DNA from: Chinchilla lanigera
Taxonomy: Eukaryota; Chordata; Mammalia; Rodentia; Chinchillidae
Assembly: GCF_000276665.1 (NCBI RefSeq)
Contig: NW_004955472.1
Coordinates: forward strand, 3,545,653 to 3,609,652
Reading direction: 5' to 3'
Length of the DNA stretch: 64,000 nt
Positions 22,598 to 34,299 of the stretch are shown here, piece by piece. The translations under genes were made by a program, and so were the position numbers. A model generated the notes under the pieces. That model saw nothing but the letters and a program-made list of their open reading frames with translations. It made no database searches and was not told the DNA's origin. Every line of letters begins with the position of its first letter. Position 1 is the first letter of the stretch.

Positions 22598-23466
22598 TGA
22601 AACAAGTGATATGATAAAGTACTTGTAAATTAGGACACAGCAAACAGTTTAGTTATTGTAAGCTACATGGGAGCAATGATGACAAATTTAGAAATTTTGC
22701 CAGAAAAGAAGAAAATATGTGGCCTTAATAGATAATAACAGCAGAAGTGTATCATGCCGTTAAATTTTATAAAGAAGGACCTTATCCTCTTAAAATCGTA
22801 CACAAAGTATATCCACAGCACTTGAGGCTAAAGACAAAACAAATGCTAGTTTAATCCCTGTGAACCCTTCCTGGGGGCGTCTGGAAACTTATGTATTTGG
22901 AAGTTGATGACACCTGCAGTTGCATTTTAAGCCTTTTTAGTTTCAACTAACACCAAAGCAGAAAGAGCTAATTTAAATATACAATTACCCACCTAAATGC
23001 CGACAGTGTTATGTGACAGTGCAACAAAATTGGATTTGAGAAACCCCCTGTTTTACATCTGATTAATAGGTGGAGTGACCAATGACCTGGGCTTACTACC
23101 TTCCCTTCAGGCAAACGGAAGTTGCCAAATTCTAGAGTCACAGACTTAAATTTCCTTTAGATCAGGACTTCAGGCAATTCAGTAAGAAAGTTATTGAATT
23201 AAATCTTTGGCCTCCACACTGGTGAAAGTCTAAAAAGAATTTATGGAATGAGCAATGCCGGAGGTGGAAAGAGATAATGCCTGAGAGTCCTTGAATCACC
23301 CCAAATACAGATGCTGATACTGTGAATTTCATTTCTATTGAAAGCAAGAACCGAGGATCATCGGGGTCCCAGAGTCATTGTTAGAAGTAAATGAAGTGAA
23401 ACTTGTATTATGATGTGTGTATCAAGACTGTTAGGTTAAGCCATATGAACGTGCTTTAGAGTCAGT

Positions 23467-24052
23467 CTTTTTTTTTTAATCTTAAAGTACAGCAAATATA
23501 TGATTCAAACTATCAACAGTACAAGCACAGGTACTACATAAACAAACTATAACAGAGAATTTTAAATACATTTACAACTCTGAGAAGTAGCAGAAAGTTT
23601 TTATTCTGAGACGAGCTATCCTGAAATATTTTCCCCATCTAGAAATTGTCATAACTTAGTACTCTAACTTGGAGATACACGTTATTCAAACTTCACCTGG
23701 GACCAAGACAGCTTAAGTGCTTCTCTTATGCCCTGAGTATTGAGAATATGGGGGAAATTTAACTTCCTAGGATGTCAACATTAGGTCATATTGATTTACA
23801 TAATGGTTGTATGAGCTCACATTCCCACCAACAGTGTAGGAGGATTCCTTTTTCATAGCGTCCTCTCCAGAATTTGTTATTGTTTGACTTCTTGATGATA
23901 GCATTCTTTCTAGAGTAAGATGGAATCTTAGTATTGTTTTAATTTGCATTTATCTAATGTCCAGAGTTCTTGGACATTTTTCTTTTCATGTATTTGTTGG
24001 CCATTTGTACTTCTTCCTCTAAGAAGAATCTATTCATTTTGCTCTGGTACTT
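23467..24052 (-). mobile_element. minus-strand L1 3' fragment (copy 2)
   Basis: Counterpart of 20205-20790, with no differences seen. Confidence 0.7.
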
Positions 24053-24076
24053 TTCAGGAAAGTTCTGCTTTGTACT

Positions 24077-24667
24077 TTGAGCATTGCTGCTTGGCTCAAG
24101 TTCAAACCCCTCAGCCTGCTAGCACAGATCCTTCATCCCGCTGGCACAGAAATTCTCACTTCTACCACTGAGCTTTGGGTCTTCCCAGAGCAGATCTGTG
24201 AAATGGGCCTGCATGAGACATTGTCATGGCCTCCAGTTGGATTAGTGGGAGGCACTGTTATGGGTTCTAGGTCTGTAGCTGGACTCATGCAGGGTATTAT
24301 TGTGGGGCCAGACCCTCCACTGGATTCTTTTGTCTTTACTGTGTGGACAGATTTCCTGCACTCTCTGCTTGTATATGATTCTTTGAGTATGATTGTATAT
24401 GATTCTATTACAAATAATCTTATAAAATATGTGTCCTACGTTATATTGGTCCCTTTGCAAAATCCCCAAACAGAATCAAAGACATAGACAACAAAATGCA
24501 GGAGTATAGAAAAGTGATGAAAACCTTGAATGACCAATGTAGGAAAGAATTAGAAGACATGAAAAAGATTCAAAGAGATATCCAGGAAACTAAAAATTCC
24601 ATTAAAAGCTGGCAAAACCACTTGAATGAAACTGAAGACAGACTTTCAAACCTTCAAGGTAGCGTGG
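24077..24667 (+). mobile_element. L1 5' UTR-like segment and start of ORF1 (copy 2)
   Basis: Counterpart of 20815-21405. All four substitutions that separate the two copies fall inside this segment (24252, 24276, 24440, 24515), and all are transitions. Confidence 0.6.
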
Positions 24668-24792
24668 AAGCTAGCAGTCACAAAAGGACCAGAGCCATCC
24701 TCAGCAGCAGCGAGGTCCTGAGTTCCTCTGACCACGAGGAAAGCCGGTTCCTATCAGGAAAGCCCGTGCAACAAGCTGCTAAATACTGTTAA
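24496..24792 (+). pseudogene. L1 ORF1p coiled-coil fragment (copy 2)
   Basis: Same 98-codon chimeric frame as 21234-21530, with Val instead of Ala at residue 7. It lacks the ORF1p RRM and C-terminal domains. Confidence 0.75.
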
Positions 24793-24891
24793 AGGGTAGG
24801 ACAGAGAGCATGTGGCTGCTGATGTGATTTCCAGATTCATGCTAACACCTCAGTAGAACCACCCCCTTGAACTCCATGTTTAGAAGCTCTG

Positions 24892-24919
24892 TCTCTCTCT
24901 CTCTCTCCATATATATATA
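24892..24919. repeat. (CT)n(AT)n microsatellite (copy 2)
   Basis: Identical in length and sequence to 21630-21657. Unrelated or old duplicates usually differ at such a tract. Confidence 0.9.
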
Positions 24920-25553
24920 AATTATTGTCCCCAAGACACAACATTATGCCCCAATAACTTATTCCAGAGGTCATTCACTCTTAGTCATACAAATACTAGG
25001 CCATTGTGTACATAATGACCATCATTGCCTGTTATGTAATGGGAGTTCTTTCCTGCCACATGGCTTCAGAATCACACCAGTCCTTCATAAAATATATTTT
25101 GGGGAATCATACCCAGCTGTTTTCCCCTTGTTTCAAATGTTTATTCTTCAGTTTCTTGTCCTGGCTCCTTTCTCCCTATGAGTTTTTTAAAGTGGTACTA
25201 CTTTTATCTATCTCTTGTTTTCTCTCTGGTCTCTTTTTTTGTTCAATTATTTTAGTTCCAAGGTGGTAAATATCATCTAGATATTGATAAAAAAAATCTG
25301 TCCCAAATCTGAACAATATCTTGCTGTCTTCTAAGAAGACAGAACTAGTAAGAACATTCTCTAAAGCACCATCATTTTTCTCTGAAACTACTTGCTGGTG
25401 GATTTTGCTATTTAGTCTACCTACTTTACTTTTGTCCATTCAGTGATGGACCAACCATCAGAAAAGGTCTTAGTAATACTGAATCTTACAAGAAACATGA
25501 TCTCAATATTTATCCCATTAGTCTTTTAACTGTAAGAAGATTTATTCAACTCT

Positions 25554-25641
25554 TTTTTTTTTTTTTTGTACCAGGAGTCAAACTCATGACGTCAGGCTTG
25601 CCAGGCAAGCACTTATACCACTGAGCTACATCCCCAGCCCT
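25554..25641 (-). mobile_element. ID-like tRNA SINE, complete (copy 2)
   Basis: Reverse orientation: T tract, GTACCAG, B-box region, 'TGAGCTACATCCCCAGCCC' head. A 14-bp target-site duplication ATTTATTCAACTCT (25540-25553 and 25642-25655) confirms a complete, undisturbed insertion. Confidence 0.95.
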
Positions 25642-25655
25642 ATTTATTCAACTCT

Positions 25656-26521
25656 AAAAGCCTTTCCTGTTTAGGAAAATAGAGAGAAGTTGGAGTAGTT
25701 CCTACAAGTCCCCATTACCCACTTTATCTGTAGTAGTACATCTACCCTAGTGGATATTATATGAGAGCAAGGTCTTATGATTCTTCTCAAAGAAATCCTG
25801 TCTCAAGTTGAAGGACTACAGCAACCCACCCAGGAAAGTGCCTACCCAGTCTTCTAAGTAAGATCTTCTGCATCGTTAGGTTACACAAAGAAATGTGTTT
25901 AATAATGATAATCATTTATAAGGAGACTTCAGACTCTCACAGACACTAAGAATTACAAATTTTGCCATCAATGATAAACAGCACTAATTAAAATGTTTCT
26001 CTTTCAAATTAAAGCCTAATGATTTGATCCAAATAAAGTAACAACACTCAATTCCCATGTACCATGACAGTGGGGATGTTTTGGACATCTTTAATGTCTC
26101 ACCCTTTTGTTCTATTCATCAATCTTTGAGACTTGCTTTTGTCTCCATTTTACTTATAGAAGCTTATTCTCAAGTTGGTTCTCATCTCGAAGGACCTAGT
26201 TTATCTCTTATTGACACATCAAGATGCTACTGTGTGGTTCACTTATAGGAACCCTATGGTGTGAGAATGATTGCTGTGTTAAAACTTACCGAATTCAAAC
26301 ACATCCATGGCACAAATATTCCCATATAAATAGGTGGTAGCCTGTTACATACTGTTAAGGTCCCTAGAGCATCCTTCCTCCCTTTCTCTCCTGTTGCCTT
26401 CCTGATCATCACTGAATACAGATGAATATAGTATTTTTACTCACTCTTGTTTCTTATTCTAATGTTTCCTTTCTGCATATACCAGGCTTTAGATGTTGCA
26501 CTATTTCTGCCCAGATAGAAT
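25656..26521. other. unassigned DNA
   Basis: No recognisable gene or repeat. A 63-codon frame at 26057-26248 lacks any domain. Confidence 0.4.
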
Positions 26522-26554
26522 CACTTGATCTTAACCAAAGGGCTGGGAAGTGAT
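26522..26554 (-). pseudogene. RNU2 (fragment): U2 snRNA 5'-terminal fragment (33 nt)
   Basis: On the minus strand this reads ATCACTTCCCAGCCCTTTGG... through to GATCAAGTG, matching U2 snRNA nucleotides 1-33 with about five substitutions, and stops at nucleotide 33. There is no promoter, Sm site or stem III/IV, so it is a 3'-truncated retropseudogene. No clear target-site duplication was found. Confidence 0.75.
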
Positions 26555-27435
26555 GTGCTAGCAAGTATCTTTCTTTTCAGTGTCTGTAAAATTCCTTTAT
26601 TACTCTTCCTACCTAAAGGACTTGAAAGGTCTTACCCGGTAAGGGACTTAAGAAATGTTCAAATAAAATAAAATTTCTAGTCTGGTACTTAAAGTGTGAT
26701 TCTCAGCTTTTTACAGCCTCGTCTTTTGAGACAAAATACCTGTACTTGATGTTGTGAAATTTGTATTTTCTGAAAAAGAAGATGACCTCAGGAATTCTTC
26801 AAAGTCTGAGATAGTTTGCACTTATTAGCACGTGCATCTATTGAAAAGGGGAGGGTTAAACTGAGTTGGACGCAGTTGACACTGTAAGACACTTCATATT
26901 GTGCTCTTTGACATGAAGAAAAATTCCTAAACTGGGTGCCTATGCAGCTAACTCAATCTTATCTGATTGTAATCATTGTACTATATTCATATTACCACTG
27001 GAGACTTCAAGTTAGCTTCACAAATTGGAGTGCTTGGATTCTCTTCTAGATCTCTATAAACCTAACTTTGCTTATTTAACAGCAAGCCATTAGAATTCTA
27101 CTGCTCATTCAAAAACAAAGATACTTTTCATTTGCATAGCTGCCTGGGTAAGCTGACCTAGTAATATACCCCCTGGGTGACTGCATTTGCAAGCGTATTA
27201 GAATATTCAGTTAATGGATGCTATCCTAAGCAGGGACGACTGAAAAAACCCAGGCTGTTTTTAAACCCAATGCTTTTTGGGAACCTGGAATATAATGTGA
27301 AGCTCCAACCCCTGGGGATGCAAGTTTTGCAAAGGCCAGATGCAAACACATTTCTGCGGAAATCTTCCATAAGTGTTGCAGCAACCTGAATATTGGCTTT
27401 TCAGAATGTCAAGACTCTGTCAAGAAGTGTTTTCA
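26555..27435. other. unassigned DNA
   Basis: A 70-codon frame at 27177-27389 is not recognisable, and I see no splice-site context that would make it a convincing exon. Confidence 0.4.
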
Positions 27436-27439
27436 GGGA

Positions 27440-27650
27440 AGTAGGGTATGAGTTCTAAATATGAGACTGAGAACCCTAAGATGTGATTTCCAGTCTGGGA
27501 TCCACTATTTACTAGCCCCGCATCTTTTATGCCTTGCAATGTTTTTTAAAAGTAAAATGAGAATGCTAGTGCCAATCTCATTGCTTTCGACTAGAGTTTG
27601 TTTTAAAGACTAAATAATATGGTGAAAGTGCCTTGGGCTCAGAAAAAGTT
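27440..27650 (+). mobile_element. MIR SINE
   Basis: 'GATCCACTATTTACTAGCC', 'AAAAGTAAAATGAGAATGCTAG', 'AAAGACTAAATAATATGGTG', 'AAAGTGCCTTGGGCTCAG' follow the MIR order over nearly its whole length. Confidence 0.75.
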
Positions 27651-27689
27651 CCCCGGTGCCAAAGGTTGTTGTGGTTAAGCCTACTTAAC

Positions 27690-27776
27690 CTCCCTCCTTT
27701 GCTCTTTCCTCCCCTATGTCCTCCCTCCTCCCTCCCTCTCTCCCTTCCTTCCTTTGTCCCTTCCCTTCTTCCTTCC
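27690..27776. repeat. CT-rich low-complexity tract
   Basis: Irregular CCCT/CCTT repeats next to the tail end of the following minus-strand SINE. They are likely a degenerated expansion of its A-rich tail (GGAA-type on the minus strand). Confidence 0.85.
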
Positions 27777-27955
27777 TTGTACTGGGGATTGAACCCCCGG
27801 CCTGTGCACTGAGCTACATTTCCAGCCCCATTCCCTCGCAATTTTGAGTCAGAGTGTTACTGAATTGCCCAGGCTGGGCTTGAACTTGGGAGCTTCCTGA
27901 CTCAGCCTGCCAGAACGCTAGGGTTACAGCTGTGTGCTGCCATGCCCGCTTTGTC
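27777..27955 (-). mobile_element. composite B1 plus ID-like SINE
   Basis: On the minus strand: a 7SL-derived part ('GGCATGGCAGCACACAGCTG'...'CCCAGCCTGGGCAATTCAG') followed by a tRNA-derived part ('GGGGCTGGAAATGTAGCTCA'...'GGGTTCAATCCCCAGTAC'). This dimeric B4/BID-like layout is rodent-specific. Confidence 0.85.
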
Positions 27956-28735
27956 TGAGTTTTCCTGAAGGCTGCACACCTACGTATCATCTTCTGAAGT
28001 TTCTGAAGTGTGCCTTTCTCTGCAGTGCCAGAGTGTTGTGTACCTAATCTTCTCTGTGGCAGTTTCTCCTGCCAACTAGAGGCATTGTCCCCAAGGGTCA
28101 AGGTCACACTCAAGGTCTGAGCCTGAGCTCCCACCTCTCCCCCACCAGAGCTGGTGTGGTGCCTGGCTTGCCGCAGAAACCCCCACGGAGGAGGGCACTG
28201 CAGCGGGAAACCTTTCTGCCAGGTTGGCTGGGTCTTGAGGTGAAAGCTCTGAGTCCCCCAGACTGCTGTATCTTTAAGTGCAAGTCTGCCCCAAGCTGGA
28301 CTAGGCAGCCTCTCTTTTCCTCTCTCCTTCCGAAACCTCTCCCGCCTTTTGGATTTGGTGCTGGAGCAGTGTCTTTTCTGATATCAAGTGTAATTTTACT
28401 TTAAGATCCCCATTATCCTTACCTACCACTGAGCTTCAAAAGTGTTGCCATGACCTACCCCTTTCCTAGTGGGGAAATCTTAACCTCTCACTTTTTTCCC
28501 TTCAGGAAAGCCCTAGGCTCCAAATGCAAATGGGTATGTACCTCCAGGCCAGAATTTTGCATGTCAAGATGGGAGAGCTGTTTTAGTAGGACATGAAACT
28601 AGGTCCCAAGTTGATCTAATTCAAGCTCTCTACATAGAAACTTTTAGCATAATTTTCGTGGTTTAATTCATCAGTAACTTTTCTGAATTTCCTACATAAC
28701 TGGCAAATAAATATTATGTGAGAGAAATATCATTT
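27956..28735. other. unassigned DNA
   Basis: Moderately GC-rich. Frames at 27814-28134 and 28156-28404 have no domain I know. Confidence 0.4.
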
Positions 28736-28737
28736 CG

Positions 28738-28835
28738 ATTTCACAGGTGAGGGGTTTGAGGCATAGATCAGTGACCTGCCCAAGGTCATCCAACTAATTG
28801 AGAAAATCGGGGACAGAGCTCAGTTATAATAAATC
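28738..28835 (+). mobile_element. MIR SINE fragment
   Basis: 'TGAGGCATAGATCAGTGACC' and 'TGCCCAAGGTCATCCAACTA' followed by 'GGGGACAGAGCTCAG' is the MIR core in plus orientation. Confidence 0.85.
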
Positions 28836-29304
28836 TGGCAGTTATTCTGTAGAAATAGAGAAACCCATGTTTACCAATCAGATTTAAAGTGCTAGTTCAT
28901 ATAGCAGAAGTACAACCAGCTACATTTCTATTTTTATTATTTTAAGGTGATTATTTAAAGCAGGCTGTCTTGCTAAAATAGACCGAGGTCAGCACTGAGG
29001 ATAAACTCATGATTTCTATCAATAGGATGAGTGGAAGAAAAACATCGGAACGGGGGCTCACTCCGGTCAAGCGCTGCTTCCTGTAATCCTCGCGCTCTGC
29101 CCTGGCTTGCGCAAGGATCCCCTGATCTGAGTCTGGTCCTTGCTTTTCCCAAGCATCAGTCATTCTTTGCGATATTGCTCTGGACTCAGTGTTCTCCGTC
29201 TCAGTCACGCACTGTCGAATGGCAGATTTATGGATTTAAGTCCAACGAGAAGAAAGTGTCACTTTTAGCTTTCTTGTGTTGTTGATCAGTATAGCATATT
29301 AGAA
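28836..29304. other. unassigned DNA with small CpG cluster
   Basis: 29040-29225 holds about a dozen CpGs ('AACGGGGGCTCACTCCGG', 'CCTCGCGCTC'). Frames of 84-85 codons lie on both strands over it and neither is recognisable. Confidence 0.4.
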
Positions 29305-29445
29305 AGAATATGAATTTGGAGCCTGTGTGCTAATGATTTACTCCTTGAAAATTTGGGTAAATTGCTTAAACTCTTTGAGTTTAGTTTCATTATTTACAGA
29401 AATCATTAAAATAAGCCACTCACCTGATAAGATACTGTTCTAGCA
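29305..29445 (+). mobile_element. MIR SINE
   Basis: 'GGGTAAATTGCTTAAACTCTTTGAG', 'TAGTTTCATTATTTACAGAA', 'AAAATAAGCCACTCACC' follow the MIR middle and 3' half. Confidence 0.75.
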
Positions 29446-29461
29446 ACTGAATCTTTTCGTT

Positions 29462-29592
29462 TTCTGAGAGAGAGGACCTCACTGCATACCCCAGGCTGTC
29501 CTCAAATTCACTATATTGCCAAACTGGCCTCATACTCCCTATCTTCATGCCTCAGCCTCCTGAGTTCCGGGATTACAGGTGAGTTCCACCTT
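29462..29592 (-). mobile_element. B1 SINE
   Basis: Reverse B1: 'GGACCTCACTGCATACCCCAGGCTG', 'CTGGCCTCATACTCCCTATC', 'CCTCAGCCTCCTGAGTTCCGGGATTACAGGTG'. Confidence 0.85.
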
Positions 29593-30925
29593 ACTGATAT
29601 ACAAGCTAAATCTTGAGTCCGTGGTCAGTGCTCCATCAGACCATGCCTCCTCCTGGGATTCGCCCTGTCCTTTTGGTTCTAATTTCCAAAATGAAAGTTA
29701 TCCATGTCTCCTACTAAGAGTCACTACCTTGGAGATAATTATGCACAGGGAATTAACTATTGTGTTTCTCTTCTTATTTTGTTATTATATTTTTATAGAA
29801 TAAAAATAAAGTAATGATAGTTTTTAAATATTTTTACCATAAAGAAATATTAATCTTTGAGGATATGGACATGTTTAATTTGACGGAAGCCCTATAAAAC
29901 ATGTATATGTCTTGACATCACATGATACGAGTGTCCACTTTTATGTTTTTTAATAATTTGAGCAAAGAGAGTGTGGGATTCTTGGATTGTCACTATGTAA
30001 TATTCCCTATTAAAAAGCAACAAGTTAACATTTAATTGAATTTACTTTAATAAAAGGGAAAGAGATTATGATTTTCCTTCCAGCAATAACATAGTACCAC
30101 TGAGAAAAACTAGAAACCTTGATTGGTAAAATTTGTATATTTGGAAAAGCTTAAATTATGCATTAAGTTGAACCTGACATCCACCCATTTTCCATTCATG
30201 ATATCTGCCAATTTATTAATGGCAATCTAGATGCTAAGGTGCTAATAGAACTTTTGGCAGTCTCACAGAGCAGAGAAGGCAAAAGCTGGAGATTTGAGAA
30301 TGCCTACTGGGAGGGACCCTGGGCAACAGTATAGTTCTGCCACTGATCCATTCACACACACCCAACATCCACAGGGTCACCGATCATGTAGTTGATTTGC
30401 ATTACAGTGGTAATTTTCATACATAAGAGTTAGGAGAATCCTGGTAGCATCGAAGAGGAGGAAGAGGAGAATGAGTGCTGAAAAGAGGAATCTACTTTCG
30501 TAGTTTGCCAGTGAACACAAAGTCTGGCGAGACTTCTTATTCTAGAATGAGTGAAAGAAACATAAGCAATAGGGTTGACACCTCTAAGAAATTTCTATAA
30601 TGGAAGAGAAGGGAAAATCTCTAGTATACATAAATGTTCTTCTTGAAAGCTTTCACCACAAACTAACCAACCAACAGAACAAGTCACCTAAACTGAATAG
30701 GTTCTGCTACATTTGATCAATGAGTCTATAGTAGTAATTATGATATGTAACAATGAAGACTGAAAAAGAATTCACAACAGTGGCAATGAAACAAAAGGGC
30801 GATAGTTATAGTTAAGAAAGTAGTAGTTAAATTACTAATTAATAATAGAATTTTTAATAATAGAATTTAAATTTAAAAACCTAATAGAATTTTTAGTAAA
30901 AAATAAAGAAAAATCTGCACAAACT
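29593..30925. other. unassigned AT-rich DNA
   Basis: No recognisable gene. 30440-30480 is GA-rich (GAGGAGGAAGAGGAG). Confidence 0.4.
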
Positions 30926-30934
30926 GAAATTTCA

Positions 30935-31034
30935 GGGCCAGGGATATAGCTCAGCAGCACAAGCGCCTGCCTGGCAAGCACAAGGTCCTGAGTTCGATTC
31001 CTGGTACCAAAAGGAAAGAAAAAGAAAAAAAAAA
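30935..31034 (+). mobile_element. ID-like tRNA SINE
   Basis: 'GGGCCAGGGATATAGCTCAG', 'GCGCCTGCCTGGCAAGCAC', B-box-like GAGTTCGATTCC, A-rich tail. GAAATTTCA flanks it at 30926-30934 and 31035-31043. Confidence 0.93.
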
Positions 31035-31043
31035 GAAATTTCA

Positions 31044-31540
31044 AGTGATGTGGAATATAAATTTGAGACGTTTCCCCCAAATAAATATAAATATACCAGA
31101 GAAGTGAAAATAATCAGAGAGAAGATAATACCAATGGCAAAAGGTATCAAAGTGTCTAAAAATAGAAGTCATGGAAAAGAATAAAGGAAACAAAACAATG
31201 AAATGATCTAAGATAAATTAGAAAGAAAACATTTCTGTGAAGATAAATTTGTAAAGTCCAAATGATTTATAGAAAAATTAAAGAAACAAAGCTAATACCC
31301 ATACACATGCTGGAAAAACAAATTATGATTTTACTTCAAAACTCCAAGCTTATGAGCATTTAGGAGCAGTCAGTCCCCCACATCCTCCCCCACTCCCTGA
31401 AGCACCTTTGTTACAAAGAATGCACGCCAGTTTATTCTCAGCCAATTCACATCATTAAAAAATGAAAACTGCTGCATACACAATTGAGTTCTGAAGTGAA
31501 AATCAAGGTTCATGGCTAGAAAGTGCTCTGCCCCGTGTAC
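31044..31540. other. unassigned A-rich DNA
   Basis: A-rich plus-strand sequence that may be old L1, but I cannot anchor it to a known segment. Confidence 0.35.
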
Positions 31541-31549
31541 TAGCTTTCC

Positions 31550-31790
31550 TGTTGCAGACACAATATCTGACACCCACAGCTCCAGGGACTCGGTGTGTGG
31601 TTGGCTGGCTACTAGACACACCCTCCAAAGGCGCACCCCAGTGACACGCCTCTTCTGCCCTCCCAAAGAGCACATTTAGCTCAAGGATCGATCCACTGAT
31701 AAGATTAATCTCACCTTGATCCAAATAGCTTCTGAAAGCCCCACCTCTGAATGCATGAATCTTTTGGGAGATATTTTAGATATCCATTCT
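31550..31790 (-). mobile_element. MaLR (MST-type) LTR fragment
   Basis: 'ACCCCAGTGACACGCCTCTTCTGCCCTCC', 'GATCGATCCACTGATAAGATTAATC', 'CCCCACCTCTGAATGCATGAATCTTTTGGGAGATATTTTAGAT' is the reverse complement of the 5' half of the MST-like LTR seen in full at 53.2 and 56.5 kb. The LTR's 3' half is missing. A short triplication of TAGATATCCATTC-like units follows at about 31772-31812. Confidence 0.7.
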
Positions 31791-31829
31791 AGATATCCAT
31801 TCTAGATGTCTAGATATTCCAGCTAAATT

Positions 31830-32380
31830 GTCACATAGATATAAAAGTAACGGGGAAAATAATCTTACAGAGAAAATTGCATTTTGTAAATAAGTTACTA
31901 AATCTCACTTCCCAGACAGTAGAATTCCAGAGTATTTCTCAAAAATGAGAAATCATCATTAAAGAGTACCAAAAGTAGTACTTCAGGGCAAAATTAATCT
32001 GAACTGAAATGCAGTTATATAACTATAATGAGACCAAAAGGGTTAAAAAAAAAAAAAAGCCAATAGACACACAGATGAGAGGAGAACGATGTGAAGAAGT
32101 AGAACTTTGCAGGCCCAGTTAACAAACAGAAGAGTAAACGCATAAAATTAATTTTTGTTAGAAATTAGAAGAAAATAGTCTCATTGCTATTACCACTTAA
32201 TTTAATGATACATTTATCCATTTTTATTATTAACAAGTTAATATTACATGTTACTGTAACATGATAAAATATATGGAAGTTTAGAAATTGGCTCAGAAAA
32301 ATAAAGTTATACCCACGATACTTGTGGCATATGAGATTAATGAGATTTATGAGAAGACTGTATAAAATTTCCCAGCAGAC
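31830..32380. other. unassigned AT-rich DNA
   Basis: No recognisable gene or repeat. Confidence 0.4.
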
Positions 32381-32389
32381 CTAAAATAT

Positions 32390-32770
32390 CTGAGCATATG
32401 GGAAGATTATTTACAAAAAATTTTAAGCAGTCAGTGTGGAAAAATAGAGGTACTGGAACTTTTGCAGTAGTTTTGCTTATTATAGTGAAAACTTAGAAAC
32501 AATCTAATAGTTATGTTAAAGGATTAAACAAAGTCAGAAGTGGACCTATACTGCAATGTAGACATTATAAGGATGTAAATATGTGTTTCTTGAGGTGGAA
32601 AGACCTATATAACATGATGTTTAATAAAGACATTGAAAAATGTTATGCCTGCATTATGCTTTCAGTAATGTACACAACACAGACAAACAGCATGTTTGCA
32701 AAAATATTTCTAGTAAGATGCTCTCAAAAGAACCTTCTAGAAATTTTTGCCTTGTGCTGTTTAGCTTTCT
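32390..32770 (+). mobile_element. L1ME-type 3' fragment
   Basis: 'TTATTATAGTGAAAACTTAG' and 'AAACAATCTAATAGTTATG', then 'AAGGATGTAAATATGTGTTT' and 'GGTGGAAAGACCTATATAAC' follow the 3' ORF2 end of old L1ME elements. Confidence 0.65.
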
Positions 32771-32854
32771 GCATTATGTTAATTTCTTAACAATACACAT
32801 TTCCTCTGTAAAGCAAAGACTTTTGTATAACAATTCTTTATTTAAAACTATATA

Positions 32855-32932
32855 GGGGCTGGGGATTTAGCTCAGCGGCAAAGCGCCTGCCTGGCAAGCG
32901 CAAGGTCGTGAGTTCGGTTCCCGGTACTGGAG

Positions 32933-32969
<37 letters not shown>
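32855..32969 (+). mobile_element. young ID-like tRNA SINE with long poly(A)
   Basis: Complete copy: GGGGCTGGGGATTTAGCTC head, 'GCGCCTGCCTGGCAAGCGC', B-box-like GAGTTCGGTTCCC, GGTACTGG, and about 40 uninterrupted A. AAAACTATATA flanks it at 32844-32854 and 32970-32980. The pure long tail and close match to the other young copies indicate recent insertion. Confidence 0.97.
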
Positions 32970-32975
<6 letters not shown>

Positions 32976-32980
32976 ATATA

Positions 32981-34145
32981 AACTGGGAAAATAATGGCAG
33001 GCCAGACCATATGACAGAGAAATGGTTGGAATTCCACATTAGGAATTTTTTAAAGCATTTTGGGAAAAGGCAAACATTTTAATAAAAAATAGTGCCAAAA
33101 TCTGGAAATCACAACAAGAAAAATACAAATGATGGGTAATATAAAGTCCTTAGTAAATACTTCTAAGTAAATGAGTTAATGAAATATTTTATTACTAATA
33201 AGTTTGGCACAAAATAGGCAACCAATAGATATTTTAAGTCCAAAATGCATAAAGTATTCACTGGTAAGAGGTCTAAAAGTGAAAATTAAAGTAGCAAATA
33301 AATATTGCTTTGTGCATACCTTGAGGAGACAAGAAAAAGTTTACATGCTGCTGTCCAGTGCTAACAGGAGTAAGAAAAATACCCTCCTACCCTGCTGTTC
33401 AGAGTATAAATACTAACAATATTTGAGATAAAATTGCTAGTATTTATAAAAATCTTATAGTATGAAAAAATGCATTTATCTTATAAAGTATGAGGCATAT
33501 TCACTGGAAGATGATCCATAATAGTTGAAGAACTTAAATGTCAAATAAAAAACTAAATAATCTTTTGTGTAGCAAGAACAGTAGAAGACTATAGAATGAC
33601 ACTGAAAAAGTTATACAAAGTAATATTAAATGAAAACTAATAAGGAAAACATAATTTTGAGTACATTTTATTTTCATATATTTTATGCATTCATAAAATC
33701 GTACAAGGATAAACACCTTCATGTTATCTGCATTTGATTCTGGATTATGGGATTACAGTAGTCAGATAAGCACTCAAGTCTTTTTGTCTTCTAAATGTCC
33801 ATGGGGAGTATATTTTACTTTGATAATAAAAAGAGATATCTCTATAAATGTTATAAATGTGCAATAAAATAAAACTAAGAGTGGTAAGGTGGAAAGAATT
33901 TTAATGCACATTTGTTTTTATTCTTTCAAGACTGCCTGGGGCTCTACTGGGATGTAGATGCATTATGTTTTATACTTAAGGGGTAACAAGCTTATGTGTG
34001 AAAATTGTATTTCATATGACTGCAGATGTCATCACTCTGAATTGCCGCAAGATAAAGAAGTCTTTGGAATAGTGGCCGTTGACTTTAGTGAGTCCTATTT
34101 GTGGATCTGGGGTGAAGTAAGAACTTTCCATGGTTTATCTCATTT
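32981..34145. other. unassigned AT-rich DNA
   Basis: About 33480-33640 ('TGAAAAAGTTATACAAAGTAATATTAAATG') is vaguely L1ME-like in plus orientation. I see no gene; the frame at 33958-34167 is unrecognised. Confidence 0.4.
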
Positions 34146-34149
34146 CATC

Positions 34150-34290
34150 CATCTAAGAGATCTATGAGATATACATTGTTATTGACCCCACTTTTGAGAT
34201 AAAGAAATGTGAGGTTAAGTAAATCAAGTGCATCATTTAAGTTCAGTGACTAGCGCACGGAAGAAGCTGGGCTTGAATTCCAGGAATATA
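34150..34290 (+). mobile_element. MIR SINE
   Basis: 'GAGATAAAGAAATGTGAGGTTAAGTAA' and 'GCTGGGCTTGAATTCCAGG' are the MIR core-to-3' part in plus orientation. Confidence 0.7.
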
Positions 34291-34299
34291 AAGCTCCTA

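Larger units (their letters stand above)
22561..25628 (+). repeat. 3.07-kb direct duplication, copy 2
   Basis: Partner of 19299-22366. It begins in mid-microsatellite at the gap edge. Unlike copy 1, its right end continues through the complete SINE and target-site repeat into ordinary flanking DNA, so copy 2 carries the intact right junction and copy 1 the intact left junction. Confidence 0.95.

Noticed and set aside
19193..22643. Minus-strand frames with poly-Leu runs at 19193-19381 and 22284-22643
   Set aside because: Poly-Leu is the AAT microsatellite read in reverse, and the second frame crosses the N gap.
32855..32930. Functional tRNA gene
   Set aside because: The tRNA-like head with A- and B-box-like motifs belongs to a SINE: it has a long A tail, target-site duplication and many sister copies, and does not fold with a normal acceptor stem.
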